DNA from: Salinigranum rubrum
Lineage (GTDB): Archaea; Halobacteriota; Halobacteria; Halobacteriales; Haloferacaceae
DNA length: 64,000 bases
Reading direction: 5' to 3'
Assembly: GCF_002906575.1 (NCBI RefSeq)
Contig: NZ_CP026309.1
Location: 2,232,001 to 2,296,000, forward strand
Part shown: positions 7,724 to 16,156 of the stretch, piece after piece
How positions within the stretch are numbered: position 1 is the stretch's first letter
Layout of the letters: each line of letters begins with the position of its first letter
Notes under the pieces: generated by a model
What the model saw: only the letters and a program-made list of their open reading frames with translations
Told to the model about the DNA's origin: nothing
Database searches by the model: none
Made by a program: the position numbers and the translations under genes

Positions 7724-10700
7724 TCAGGCGACGACGGCCGCCAGCTTCTCGACCGGGTGGGGCGGCTCCTCGCCCTCGTGGTCGCCGAGTTGTGACCGAC
7801 AGGAGGCGCCGGGCGCGACCACCGTGTCGCCGTCGCTCGCGTCCACCTGGTCGTAGAGGATGGAGGCGATGGCCTTCGACATCGAGTAGTGTTCGGCCTC
7901 GTAGCCGAACGAGCCAGCCATCCCACAGCAGGTCGAGTCGAGCGGGTCGACGTCGTACCCGACCCGTCCCAGCACCGACACGGTGTGGTGGTCCTTGTTC
8001 GTCGACTTCTGGTGGCAGTGGCCGTGGTACGTCAGCGACTCCTCCCTCCGCTGGAACTCGCGGTCGCCGAACAGGTCGAACGTGTCGACGTACTCCATCA
8101 CGCCGTAGCTGTTCGCGGCGAACGTCTCCACCTCGGGTCCCGAGAGCAAGTCGAGGTAGTCCGACTGGAACATCACGGCGTCGGACGGTTCGACGACGAC
8201 GACGTCCCAGCCCGCTTCGACGTTCGGAACCAGCGTCTCGACGTTCTGCTCGGCCTCGGCGCGCGCCCTGTCGAGGAAGCCCTTCGAGTGTGGCGGGCGA
8301 CCGCTGCCGGCGACGTCGTCGGGAATCCGAACGTGGACGCCGGCGGCTTCGAGCGCCCGCACCGCGGCCTTCCCCGCTTCGGGGTGGTTGTAGGTGGTGT
8401 AGGTGTCGGGGAAGAGCAGGGCTCGACGGACCGCCTCGCTCTCGTCGACGGTCGACCCGCCGCGCGCCTCGAACCACTCGGTCAGGGACTGGGAGGCGAA
8501 CGAGGGCAGCGTCCGCTCGGAGGCGATGCCCAGCGTCTTCTCCATGACCCACCCCGACCCCGGGAGTTTCGTCGCGAGGTTCGACAGCGGAGCGAGCGAA
8601 CTGCCCACGCTGGAGAGGCTGTCGATGTTGGCGAACATCCTGTCTCTGAGACTCGAACCGTTGCGCTGGTGGTACTCGTGGGTCACCTCGGCTTTCATCT
8701 TCGCCATGTCGACCTCGCTCGGACAGTCCTTGGTACAGCCCTTACAGCCGATACAGAGGTCGAGCACCTCGTGGACGAACTCGTCGGTGAACATCTCCTC
8801 CTCGTCGAACGACCCGGACATCGCCTGCCGGAGCATGTTCGCCCGGCCGCGGGTGGACTGTATCTCCTCTTCGGCCGCGCGGAACGTGGGACACATCACG
8901 CCGCCGGTCGTCTCCTGTGGCCCACGACAGCCCGCACAGCCGTGACAGAGTTCGGCCATCCCCTGGAAGCCGTTGTCGTTGTCCCAGTTCAGCGACGGCT
9001 CGAACCCCTCCTCGAACTCGTAATCCGGGGAGAACCGGAGGTGTTCGGTCATGTCGTGGTCGCCGCAGATGTTTCCGGGGTTGAGGAGCCAGTCGGGGTC
9101 GTACGCGGACTTCAGGTCCCGAAACACCCCCCAGAGGTGGTCGCCGTAGAGCTTCCGGTTCCACTGGGTCCGGGCGCGGCCGTCGCCGTGCTCGCCCGAG
9201 ACGCTGCCGCCGTACTTCACGACGAGGTCCGTCACCTCGTCCGCGATGGCCTCGAACGTCTCCAGCCCCTCGACCGTCTTGGTGTTGACGAGCGGCCGGA
9301 TGTGCAACACCCCGGGGCCGGCGTGGGCGTAGTAGCTCGCGAACGTGTCGTGCTTCTCGAGGATGTCCTGGAAGTCGGAGACGTACGCCGGGAGGTTCTC
9401 CGCGGGGATGGCGGTGTCCTCGATGTAGGCGATGTGCTTCTCGTCCGTGGTCCGCCCGAGCAGGATGGGGAGGCCGGACTTGCGCATCTTCCAGAACTTC
9501 GCGCGCGTCTCCGCGTCGTGAGCTTCCATCGACCCGACCGCCGTGTGTGGCTTGTCGGTCGTCTCCACGGCAGCCACGGAGGGTTCGACCTGGCTGTCTC
9601 CGTCGGTGACCCGGTCGGCGATGAGGTCTGCGACCTGCTCTTTACCGTGCTGGTCGTCATCGGCGTAGAACTCCACGAGCAAGACGGCGCTCGTCCCCTC
9701 GGGGAGCATCCCGACGACGCCGCGGAACTCCGCGGTCTCTCGGGCGAGGTCGAGGAGGACGTCGTCCATCACCTCGACGGCCGCCGGGTCGTGTTCGAGG
9801 ATGGGCGCGACGTCCTCCATCGCGTCGACGACGCTGTCGTAGGTGAGGAGGGCGACGCTCGCCGTGTTCGGGATGGGTTCGAGCGAGACGGTCGCCTCGG
9901 TGACGATGGCTAACGTCCCCTCGCTCCCCGCGAGCAGGCGGGCGAGGTTGACCGTGCCCGCCTCCGCATCCGGGTCGAGTCCCTTGTCGTCGGGCGTCCG
10001 TCGCTCGCCTCGGGCCTCGTCGACGAGCATGTCGAGGTTGTACCCCGAGACGTTCCGCTTGAGTTCGGGGTACCGCTCTTCGACCTCCTCTGCCTCCTCG
10101 TCGAGGATGCGGACCACCTGGGCGTACACCCGGGGGAGTATGTCGTCGCTGTCGGGGTCGGCGCGGGCGCGGAGTTCCTCGACCTCGACCTCGCCGAAGC
10201 GTTCGACGCTCCCGTCGGCGAGGACGGCCTCACACTCCTCGATGTAGTAGTCGGTCTTGCCGTACTTCAGCGAGTGCGCGCCGGTGGAGTTGTTGCCGAT
10301 GGCCCCGCCGAGCGCGCTCTTGTCGCCCCAGGCGGGGTCGGGCGCGAACTTCAGCCCGTGCGGTTTCAACTCGCGGTTGAGGTCGCCGAGGTACGTCCCG
10401 GCCTCCGCCCGGGCCGTCGCCGCGTCGGGGTCGACGTCCACGACCGAGTCCATGTAGCGCGTGAAGTCGAGGACGACCGCCTCGTTCACGGTCTGTCCCG
10501 CCAGCGACGTGCCGCCGCCGCGGGGGAGGACGGGAATCTCACGGCGAGCGCAGTACTGCACCACCGCGGCGACGTCGTCGGTCGACGTCGGCATCACCAC
10601 GCCGATGGGCGTCCGTTCGTACGCGGACGCGTCGGTCGCGTACAGTTCCCTCGTGTAGGTGTCGAAGCGAACGTCGCCGTCGACCAGTCCTTCGAGGTCG

Positions 10701-10804
10701 TCGACGAGCGCCGGGCGGGCGACGTCGTCCGAGACGTAGTCGAAGTTCGCCCCGTCACGTGGGTCGTCGGCCCGCGACCCCAGGTCGTCCGTGTTGCTTG
10801 CCAT
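7724..10804 (-). CDS. FAD-linked oxidase / Fe-S / CCG-domain fusion (D-lactate or glycolate dehydrogenase type)
   Basis: 1026 residues combining GlcD- and GlcF-like parts. The N-terminal FAD-binding (PCMH) domain includes PTSTDDVAAVVQYC (~70) and the PRGGGTSLAGQ loop (~95-105). An FAD-oxidase C domain follows to about residue 560. The Fe-S region has CHGCAGCRG (~618) with a later Cys, and CIGCKGCTKDCP (~682). The C-terminal CCG domain has YHGHCHQK and STCCGMAGSFGYEAEHY (~956). Such fusions oxidise D-lactate or glycolate and pass electrons to the membrane quinone pool. The permease upstream and the lut genes nearby favour D-lactate. A small acidic gene follows after 3 bp. Its Fe-S/CCG module closely resembles that of the LutB fusion at 13861-16083. 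Confidence 0.88.
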   Translation of the reverse strand: MASNTDDLGSRADDPRDGANFDYVSDDVARPALVDDLEGLVDGDVRFDTYTRELYATDASAYERTPIGVVMPTSTDDVAAVVQYCARREIPVLPRGGGTSLAGQTVNEAVVLDFTRYMDSVVDVDPDAATARAEAGTYLGDLNRELKPHGLKFAPDPAWGDKSALGGAIGNNSTGAHSLKYGKTDYYIEECEAVLADGSVERFGEVEVEELRARADPDSDDILPRVYAQVVRILDEEAEEVEERYPELKRNVSGYNLDMLVDEARGERRTPDDKGLDPDAEAGTVNLARLLAGSEGTLAIVTEATVSLEPIPNTASVALLTYDSVVDAMEDVAPILEHDPAAVEVMDDVLLDLARETAEFRGVVGMLPEGTSAVLLVEFYADDDQHGKEQVADLIADRVTDGDSQVEPSVAAVETTDKPHTAVGSMEAHDAETRAKFWKMRKSGLPILLGRTTDEKHIAYIEDTAIPAENLPAYVSDFQDILEKHDTFASYYAHAGPGVLHIRPLVNTKTVEGLETFEAIADEVTDLVVKYGGSVSGEHGDGRARTQWNRKLYGDHLWGVFRDLKSAYDPDWLLNPGNICGDHDMTEHLRFSPDYEFEEGFEPSLNWDNDNGFQGMAELCHGCAGCRGPQETTGGVMCPTFRAAEEEIQSTRGRANMLRQAMSGSFDEEEMFTDEFVHEVLDLCIGCKGCTKDCPSEVDMAKMKAEVTHEYHQRNGSSLRDRMFANIDSLSSVGSSLAPLSNLATKLPGSGWVMEKTLGIASERTLPSFASQSLTEWFEARGGSTVDESEAVRRALLFPDTYTTYNHPEAGKAAVRALEAAGVHVRIPDDVAGSGRPPHSKGFLDRARAEAEQNVETLVPNVEAGWDVVVVEPSDAVMFQSDYLDLLSGPEVETFAANSYGVMEYVDTFDLFGDREFQRREESLTYHGHCHQKSTNKDHHTVSVLGRVGYDVDPLDSTCCGMAGSFGYEAEHYSMSKAIASILYDQVDASDGDTVVAPGASCRSQLGDHEGEEPPHPVEKLAAVVA

Positions 10805-10992
10805 TGATAGTCAGTCCTTTGAGTCGTCGCTAATAAAATCCGGAGGTTACGCCGTCCGGAGGCGTCGTCGACTGGCGATTCTCCTGCGCCCCTCGAACCG
10901 GGATCGGTGTCACGAGGGCTGTCGGACGCCCGTCCCGGATGTCGCCGACACCGGGGGCGGCGACTCCCGGGAGACGGGGACGACGGACCCCG
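10805..10992. other. Spacer between dehydrogenase fusion and lactate permease
   Basis: 188 bp without a convincing gene. Both flanking genes are read on the minus strand, so this is the region just before the dehydrogenase start and after the permease stop. An AT-richer patch (TAATAAAATCCGG on the plus strand, around 10830-10843) lies about 30 bp upstream of the dehydrogenase ATG and could supply its TATA box on the minus strand (TTTTATTA), placing transcription start near the ATG. The dehydrogenase may therefore have its own promoter. Confidence 0.45.
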
Positions 10993-12726
10993 TCAGAAGA
11001 CGCCCGGGAAGAGGACGTAGCTGAACAGCAGCGTCACGAGGCCGGTGGCGGTCCCGTAGTAGACGAGCGGGATGAGTTCCAGCCGGATGACGCGACCCTC
11101 CTCGCCGACGAGGCCGACGACGGCCAGCGCCGCGACGACGTTGTGGATGGCGATGAGGTTGCCGATGGCGCCGCCGACGGCCTGTGCGGCCAGCATCAGC
11201 GTCCGCGGCGTCCCGATCTGGTCGGCGACGCCGTACTGGAACGTGCCGAAGAGGATGTCCGACACGGTGTTCGACCCGGCGAGGAACGCCCCGAACGCGC
11301 CGACGTACGCGGCGAAGAACGGGTAGACGCCGCCCGCGACCGAGGCCATGCCGTCCGAGAGGACGATGAGCATGCTGTCGGTCCCCGTCGCGGAGCCCGA
11401 CTGCAGCATGATCTGGACCGTCGCCACCGCGAACAGCAGGGCGACGACCGCGGGCATCACCTTCTCGACCGTCTCGGACCACGCCGCCGTGATCTCGTCG
11501 GTCCGCATGTCGTGCAGCGGGATGGTGAGCAGGTGGACCGCGACGAACACCGCCCCCGGCAGGTAGAGGACGGCGAAACTGTCGCTCAGTCCCGTCCCGA
11601 GGATGTCGGTCCACGCGAGCGTGAACAGGTCCATCGTGACGAACGCGTTCACGGGGTCGACGACGCGGGTGACGACGAGGAGAACGGCGACGAGCGCGTA
11701 GGGCGTCCACGCCTTCCACAGCGGCATCCGGACGTGCCCGCCGTCGGCCGTCACCGTCCCCTCGCGGGAGGTGCCCGCGCCGACGCCGCCCTCGCCGGGC
11801 TGGATGTCGCCGACCCAGTGGTCGGGCCACTGCTCCTGAGGCGCGAAGTCCCACTCGTCGTCGGGGTGGAAGAAGCCGGCCTTCAGCGCACCGACGGTGA
11901 CGAACAGGCCGACCATCGCCCCGATGAGGCCGGGGAACTCCGGCCCGAGGAAGTACGCCGTGAGCCAGTACGGGACCGAGAAGGAGGCCCACGCGAACAG
12001 CGTGAGCGGGAGGACCTCCAGCGCGGGCTTGATCGAGCGTTCCTCGCCGAAGAAGCGGGTCATCATCGCCACGCCGATGAAGGGCAGTGCGACGCCGACG
12101 ATGACGTGGTACGTCGCGGCCCACATCGCAATGTCGCCGACCCACGCGGCGACGCTCGCGTACGGGCCGTTCGCGACCACCGCGGTCTGGATGCTCTCGA
12201 CGGAGCCGAAGATGTCGATCATCCCGATGATGAGCGGCGTCCCGACCGCGCCGAACGTGATGGCCATCAGGTTCCCCGTGAGCGCGACGACGACGGCCGC
12301 CATCGGCGGGAAACCGAGCCCCACGAGGAGCGGACCGACGATGGCCGCGGGCGTCCCGAAGCCGGCCGCGGCCTCGATGAACGACCCCATCAAGAATACG
12401 AGCAGGACGACCTGAACGCGGCGGTCCTCGCTCACGGAGGCGAAGCCCTGATTGATGGCGTCGAAGGCGCCCGTGCGTTTCAGCGTGTAGAGGAGGAGGA
12501 TGGCGCCGAAGACGATGTAGAGGATGTTCGCGGCGGTGATAAAGCCGACAATCGACGACGCGGCGATCCACCGCGCGGACATTCCCCAGCCGACGACGCC
12601 CGCGCCGACCGCGACGAGCCAGGCGACGGGCATCGCCCGCGTCGCGGGCCAGTACCGGCCGACCATCAGGAACGCGATGGTCGCCAGCGGCGCGAGCGCG
12701 ACGAGCGCGTCCACGGCGCTAACCAT
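10993..12726 (-). CDS. lctP: L-lactate permease family transporter
   Basis: 577 residues, hydrophobic throughout with roughly 12-14 membrane helices. The family pattern is clear in [20 protein letters not shown] near residues 65-85, and in [26 protein letters not shown] and [18 protein letters not shown], the conserved GFGTP and GTP segments of the LctP/LldP lactate permeases. A cytoplasmic loop ([20 protein letters not shown]) separates the halves. It imports lactate or glycolate with protons. A GTG at 12735 is in frame, but the ATG at 12726 is preferred. Upstream are a TATA-like element and a 9-bp inverted repeat. It precedes the dehydrogenase fusion on the same strand and diverges from the lut genes. 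Confidence 0.88.
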   Translation of the reverse strand: MVSAVDALVALAPLATIAFLMVGRYWPATRAMPVAWLVAVGAGVVGWGMSARWIAASSIVGFITAANILYIVFGAILLLYTLKRTGAFDAINQGFASVSEDRRVQVVLLVFLMGSFIEAAAGFGTPAAIVGPLLVGLGFPPMAAVVVALTGNLMAITFGAVGTPLIIGMIDIFGSVESIQTAVVANGPYASVAAWVGDIAMWAATYHVIVGVALPFIGVAMMTRFFGEERSIKPALEVLPLTLFAWASFSVPYWLTAYFLGPEFPGLIGAMVGLFVTVGALKAGFFHPDDEWDFAPQEQWPDHWVGDIQPGEGGVGAGTSREGTVTADGGHVRMPLWKAWTPYALVAVLLVVTRVVDPVNAFVTMDLFTLAWTDILGTGLSDSFAVLYLPGAVFVAVHLLTIPLHDMRTDEITAAWSETVEKVMPAVVALLFAVATVQIMLQSGSATGTDSMLIVLSDGMASVAGGVYPFFAAYVGAFGAFLAGSNTVSDILFGTFQYGVADQIGTPRTLMLAAQAVGGAIGNLIAIHNVVAALAVVGLVGEEGRVIRLELIPLVYYGTATGLVTLLFSYVLFPGVF

Positions 12727-12764
12727 CGGTCTCACCTCGGTCGATACGTCTCGAACCGCCCCGA

Positions 12765-12802
12765 ACCATGCCAGTGCTGTGCTCGATGCCTCGTGGCATG
12801 GT
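12765..12802 (-). promoter_or_regulatory. 9-bp inverted repeat in permease leader
   Basis: ACCATGCCA at 12765-12773 is mirrored exactly by TGGCATGGT at 12794-12802, with 20 bp between. It lies 39-76 bp upstream of the permease ATG and starts right where transcription should begin if the TATA-like element at 12825-12833 is used. It may be a repressor operator covering the start site or a stem-loop in the mRNA leader. The repeat is observed directly; its function is inferred. Confidence 0.5.
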
Positions 12803-12824
12803 CGAGTGGAGCCGAGTCTGTCAT

Positions 12825-12833
12825 GATATATCT
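12825..12833 (-). promoter_or_regulatory. TATA-like element for lactate permease
   Basis: Read on the minus strand this is AGATATATC, the most AT-rich site upstream of the permease. Transcription would start about 25 bp downstream, near 12800, giving a leader of about 75 nt that contains the inverted repeat at 12765-12802. Confidence 0.45.
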
Positions 12834-13012
12834 ATCGCTTCTCCCCCGATTGCGAGAACTCGGACGGTCAGCGGCGGACCTCTCTCGATACCTGTTCGTT
12901 CGAGTGTTGTGGATAACATGCCTCAGAGACCGGCTCAAAACCGTTATTCTCTGCTGCAGTAATTCTCACGGCGTCGGCGACGACGCACGTCAGCCGCTAC
13001 CGGCGTCCCTCT

Positions 13013-13067
13013 ACACACGTGTGTTCTATCCAGTGTACACGTGTATACACGCCTCTATACACGTGTG
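13013..13067. promoter_or_regulatory. Three ACACGTGT palindromes at 22-bp spacing (candidate operator array)
   Basis: Three copies of the palindrome ACACGTGT occur at 13015-13022, 13037-13044 and 13059-13066, centre to centre exactly 22 bp apart (two helical turns). Copy one extends to the 12-bp palindrome ACACACGTGTGT and copy two to TACACGTGTA. The array ends 6 bp before a TATTTAA box (13073-13079) on the plus strand, the usual place for an activator site in archaea. It sits mid-way between the divergent lactate permease and lutC, so it could control either or both. The regulator is not encoded in the neighbourhood. Confidence 0.65.
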
Positions 13068-13072
13068 AACAG

Positions 13073-13144
13073 TATTTAATCACTCTAAACGACGAGCTGA
13101 AAGGGAGTCTAAACGGCGAGAAGAGCGTATTTCGACCTATTTCG
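13073..13144 (+). promoter_or_regulatory. TATA box and two sets of direct repeats upstream of lutC
   Basis: TATTTAA at 13073-13079 follows the palindrome array. Downstream are a 13-bp direct repeat TCTAAACGRCGAG (13084-13096 and 13108-13120, 24 bp apart, one mismatch) and a 7-bp repeat TATTTCG (13128-13134 and 13138-13144, one helical turn apart). The lutC ATG is about 260 bp further on, so transcription from this TATA would have a long leader. No gene was found between 12727 and 13364 on either strand. RBS-like GGTGA precedes the lutC ATG. Confidence 0.5.
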
Positions 13145-13364
13145 GCGCGTTATCCGTGGACGGACGGTGCCACGTGGCCGTCGACGCCAGCGCGCGGGCG
13201 TCTCACGGACCGCGAGCGCGTTCGAAACCCGGGTCGCGCGCGTCCGATACGTCGGGTCGTCCGCGCTCCTCCTGTCGGTTTTCGTCGCCGTTCGGGGCCG
13301 GTCGTGACCCGGCGATGGACGGCCGAAAGCAAAGAAACTTGAAACCCCTGTCGTAAGGTGACAC

Positions 13365-13868
13365 ATGGCGACTGGCACGGTCACGACGTTCGAGGCGTCA
13401 CTGGACCGCCTCGACGTCGACTGGACGCATACGACGCACGACGGGTTGGCGGACGTTCTCCGGGAGGTGTCGACGGAGCCGGCGGTGGGCACGCCGCTCC
13501 CGTTCGACGTCTCCCTGCCCGCGTGGGTGAACACGGAGCCGACCCCGGACGAACTGGAGACGGCGACGACGGGTATCACCGCCGCCGGACTCGGTATCGC
13601 GGACTACGGGAGCGTCGTCCTCCCGTCGACGCCCGAGGGGACCGAACCGGTGTCGCTCTTCCCCGACCTCCACGTCGCCGTCCTCCGGACCGGGGACGTC
13701 GTTCCGGGGATGGCCGAGGCGTTCGACTTCCTGGGTGAGGAGTTCCGCGACGGCACCCACTCGTCGGCGATTATCGCGACCGGTCCGAGCGCGACGGCCG
13801 ACATGGGGGCGCTGGTGAAGGGTGCACACGGCCCGAAAGACGTCCACGTGGTGATGCTCGATGAGTAA
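13365..13868 (+). CDS. lutC: LUD-domain protein, LutC-like lactate utilisation subunit
   Basis: 167 residues forming one LUD domain. Signature pieces are a beta strand and helix ending in ITAAGLGIADYGSVVLPSTPEG, the LFPDLHVAVLRTGDVVPGMAEAF core and TGPSATADMGALVKGAHGPKDVHVVML, the typical LUD C-terminal segment. In Bacillus, LutC works with LutA and LutB to oxidise L-lactate to pyruvate through Fe-S proteins. The start has a GGTGA sequence 6 nt upstream. Its last codons overlap the start of the LutB fusion (13861) by 8 bp, showing translational coupling. No oddity in length for archaeal LutC. Confidence 0.88.
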   Translation: MATGTVTTFEASLDRLDVDWTHTTHDGLADVLREVSTEPAVGTPLPFDVSLPAWVNTEPTPDELETATTGITAAGLGIADYGSVVLPSTPEGTEPVSLFPDLHVAVLRTGDVVPGMAEAFDFLGEEFRDGTHSSAIIATGPSATADMGALVKGAHGPKDVHVVMLDE

Positions 13869-16083
13869 GAGCACGTCCCGAGAGGCGAAGGCCGCACGCA
13901 TCCGCTATCTCCTCGAAACCGAGGGCGACGCGGTCAAAGCCAACACGAAGGGCTTCAATCAGGGCCGGTACGACTCCGTCGCGAAACTGGAGTCGTACGA
14001 GGAACTCCGCGCCCGTGCCCGCGAAATAAAAGCGGACGCCATCGACCGCCTGCCGGAACTCCTCGACCGGGTGGAAGCGACGGTCGAGGCCAACGGCGGC
14101 ACGGTCTACTTCGCCGACGACGCCGCGGACGCCAACCGCTACGTCCGGGAGGTCTGCCGGGACAAGGAGGCCGAGCGCGTCGTGAAGTCGAAGTCGATGA
14201 CCTCCGAGGAAATCGAGGTGAACGAGTTCTTGGAGGAAGACGGCGTGGACGTCGTCGAGACAGACCTCGGCGAGTGGGTGTTGCAGGTCGCCGACGAGGC
14301 CCCCTCCCACATCGTCGCCCCTGCCATCCACAAGTCCCGCGAGGGCATCGCAGAGCTGTTCAACGAGACGTTCCAGCCCGAAGAGAAACTCGAAACCGCG
14401 GAGGAACTGACGATGTTCGCCCGCGAGCGACTGCTCGAAGAGATCAAAGGCGCGGACGTCGGCATGACCGGGGCGAACTTCATCACCGCCGACACCGGGA
14501 CCCTGGCGCTCGTCACGAGCGAGGGCAACGCCCGGAAGTCGGCGGTGGTTCCGGACACCCACGTCGCCGTCGCGGGCGTCGAGAAGGTGGTTCCCTCGGT
14601 CGAAAGCCTCCAGCCGTTCGTCGAACTCATCGGTCGTTCCGGGACGGGACAGGACATCACCTCGTACATCTCGCTGCTGACGCCGCCCGTCGAGTCGCCG
14701 GTCGTCGACTTCGACGCGTCCGACACGCCGCTCGCGAGCGGAGAGAACGACCGCGACTTCCACCTCGTCCTCATCGACAACGGCCGGATGGCGATGCGCG
14801 AGGACAGCGAGTTGAAAGAGACGCTGTACTGCATCCGGTGTTCGGCGTGTTCGAACGTCTGTGCGAACTTCCAGTCGGTGGGAGGGCACGGCTTCGGCGG
14901 CGAGACGTACTCGGGGGGAATCGCCACCGGGTGGGAGGCCGGCATCGAAGGGCTCGACACGGCCGCGGAGTTCAACGACCTCTGTACGGGCTGTTCGCGC
15001 TGTGTCGACGCCTGCCCCGTCAACATCGACATCCCGTGGATCAACACGGTCGTGAGGGATAGAATCAACCGCGGGACCGACCACGAGTTCGACTGGCTCG
15101 TCGACGGGCTGACCCCCGACGCCGAGGAGGGAGGGCTCAGCCTGCAGAAGCGGTTCTTCGGCAACTTCTCGACGGTGGCGACGGTCGGCAGCGCCCTCGC
15201 GCCGCTGTCGAACTGGGTCGCCGGGACCGACCTCTCCCGGCGGCTGATGGAGTCGACCATCGGCGTCGACGCCCGCCGCGACCTCCCGTCGTTCGAGCGG
15301 GAGACGCTCGTCGACTGGTTCGCGGCACGGGGGCCGCGGGTCTCACCGACCGAGGCCGAGCGCGAGGCCGTCGTCTACCCCGACGTCTACACCAACCACG
15401 CGATGGTCGAGCGCGGGAAGGCCGCCGTGCGGGCGCTCGAAGCGCTCGGCGTCCACGTCCGCGTCCCCGACCTCCCCGCGTCGGGCCGCGCGCCGCTCTC
15501 GCAGGGGATGATCACGACGGCCGAGGAGAAGGCCCACGCCCTCTACGCCGCGCTCGCGGAACACATCGACGCCGAGCGCGACGTCGTCGTCATCGAACCG
15601 TCGGACCTCGCGATGTTCGACCGCGAGTACGGGAAGTTCCTCGCCCCGAGGTCCCAGGAGCGGCTCTCGGATGCGAGCTACGAGGTGATGGAGTACGTCT
15701 ACGGTCTGCTGGAGAACGGCGGCGACCCGAAAACGCTCCGCGCTCCCGGCGCGAACGACAGCGGGGTCGCGTACCACTCACACTGCCAGCAACGAACCCT
15801 GGGGCTGGAAGGCTACACGGAAGCGGTCCTCGACCGTCTCGGCTACGACGTCGCCACCTCGGAGGTCGAGTGCTGTGGGATGGCCGGGTCGTTCGGCTAC
15901 AAGTCCGAGTACTACGAACTCTCGATGGACGTCGGGAGCGAACTCGAAGCGCAGTTCTCCACGCCGGAGACGCGCGAGCGCCGCGTCGTCGCCTCCGGGA
16001 CGTCGTGTCTGGAACAGCTCGACTCGATGTTGGCACGACCGTCACAGCATCCGGTCGAACTCGTCGCGCCCGAGCGGCTCTGA
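13861..16083 (+). CDS. lutB: LutB-type LUD/Fe-S protein fused to LutA-like CCG domain
   Basis: 740 residues. The LUD domain spans roughly 60-310 (for example VGMTGANFITADTGTLALVTSEGN at ~200-223). Two Fe-S cysteine groups follow: CIRCSACSNVC (324-334) and CTGCSRCVDACP (375-386). The C-terminal part is a CCG domain with HSHCQQRT (~640) and VECCGMAGSFGYKSEYY (~671), a function done by separate LutA in bacteria. It should oxidise L-lactate with LutC and deliver electrons to the respiratory chain. The tail after the Fe-S clusters matches the tail of the FAD dehydrogenase at 7724-10804 segment by segment. The next gene begins 73 bp downstream. Confidence 0.88.
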   Translation: MSKSTSREAKAARIRYLLETEGDAVKANTKGFNQGRYDSVAKLESYEELRARAREIKADAIDRLPELLDRVEATVEANGGTVYFADDAADANRYVREVCRDKEAERVVKSKSMTSEEIEVNEFLEEDGVDVVETDLGEWVLQVADEAPSHIVAPAIHKSREGIAELFNETFQPEEKLETAEELTMFARERLLEEIKGADVGMTGANFITADTGTLALVTSEGNARKSAVVPDTHVAVAGVEKVVPSVESLQPFVELIGRSGTGQDITSYISLLTPPVESPVVDFDASDTPLASGENDRDFHLVLIDNGRMAMREDSELKETLYCIRCSACSNVCANFQSVGGHGFGGETYSGGIATGWEAGIEGLDTAAEFNDLCTGCSRCVDACPVNIDIPWINTVVRDRINRGTDHEFDWLVDGLTPDAEEGGLSLQKRFFGNFSTVATVGSALAPLSNWVAGTDLSRRLMESTIGVDARRDLPSFERETLVDWFAARGPRVSPTEAEREAVVYPDVYTNHAMVERGKAAVRALEALGVHVRVPDLPASGRAPLSQGMITTAEEKAHALYAALAEHIDAERDVVVIEPSDLAMFDREYGKFLAPRSQERLSDASYEVMEYVYGLLENGGDPKTLRAPGANDSGVAYHSHCQQRTLGLEGYTEAVLDRLGYDVATSEVECCGMAGSFGYKSEYYELSMDVGSELEAQFSTPETRERRVVASGTSCLEQLDSMLARPSQHPVELVAPERL

Positions 16084-16156
16084 GCGCGGGACGCGTTTCA
16101 CTCGCGCTCACTGTCGGCAACGGAACGGCTATGTCGTCCCGCGGTGCGACCAGTGC

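Noticed and set aside
10939-13068. 709-residue plus-strand frame opposite the lactate permease
   Set aside because: It is an antisense frame made of Asp/Arg/Glu repeats with no domain; the permease on the other strand is certain.
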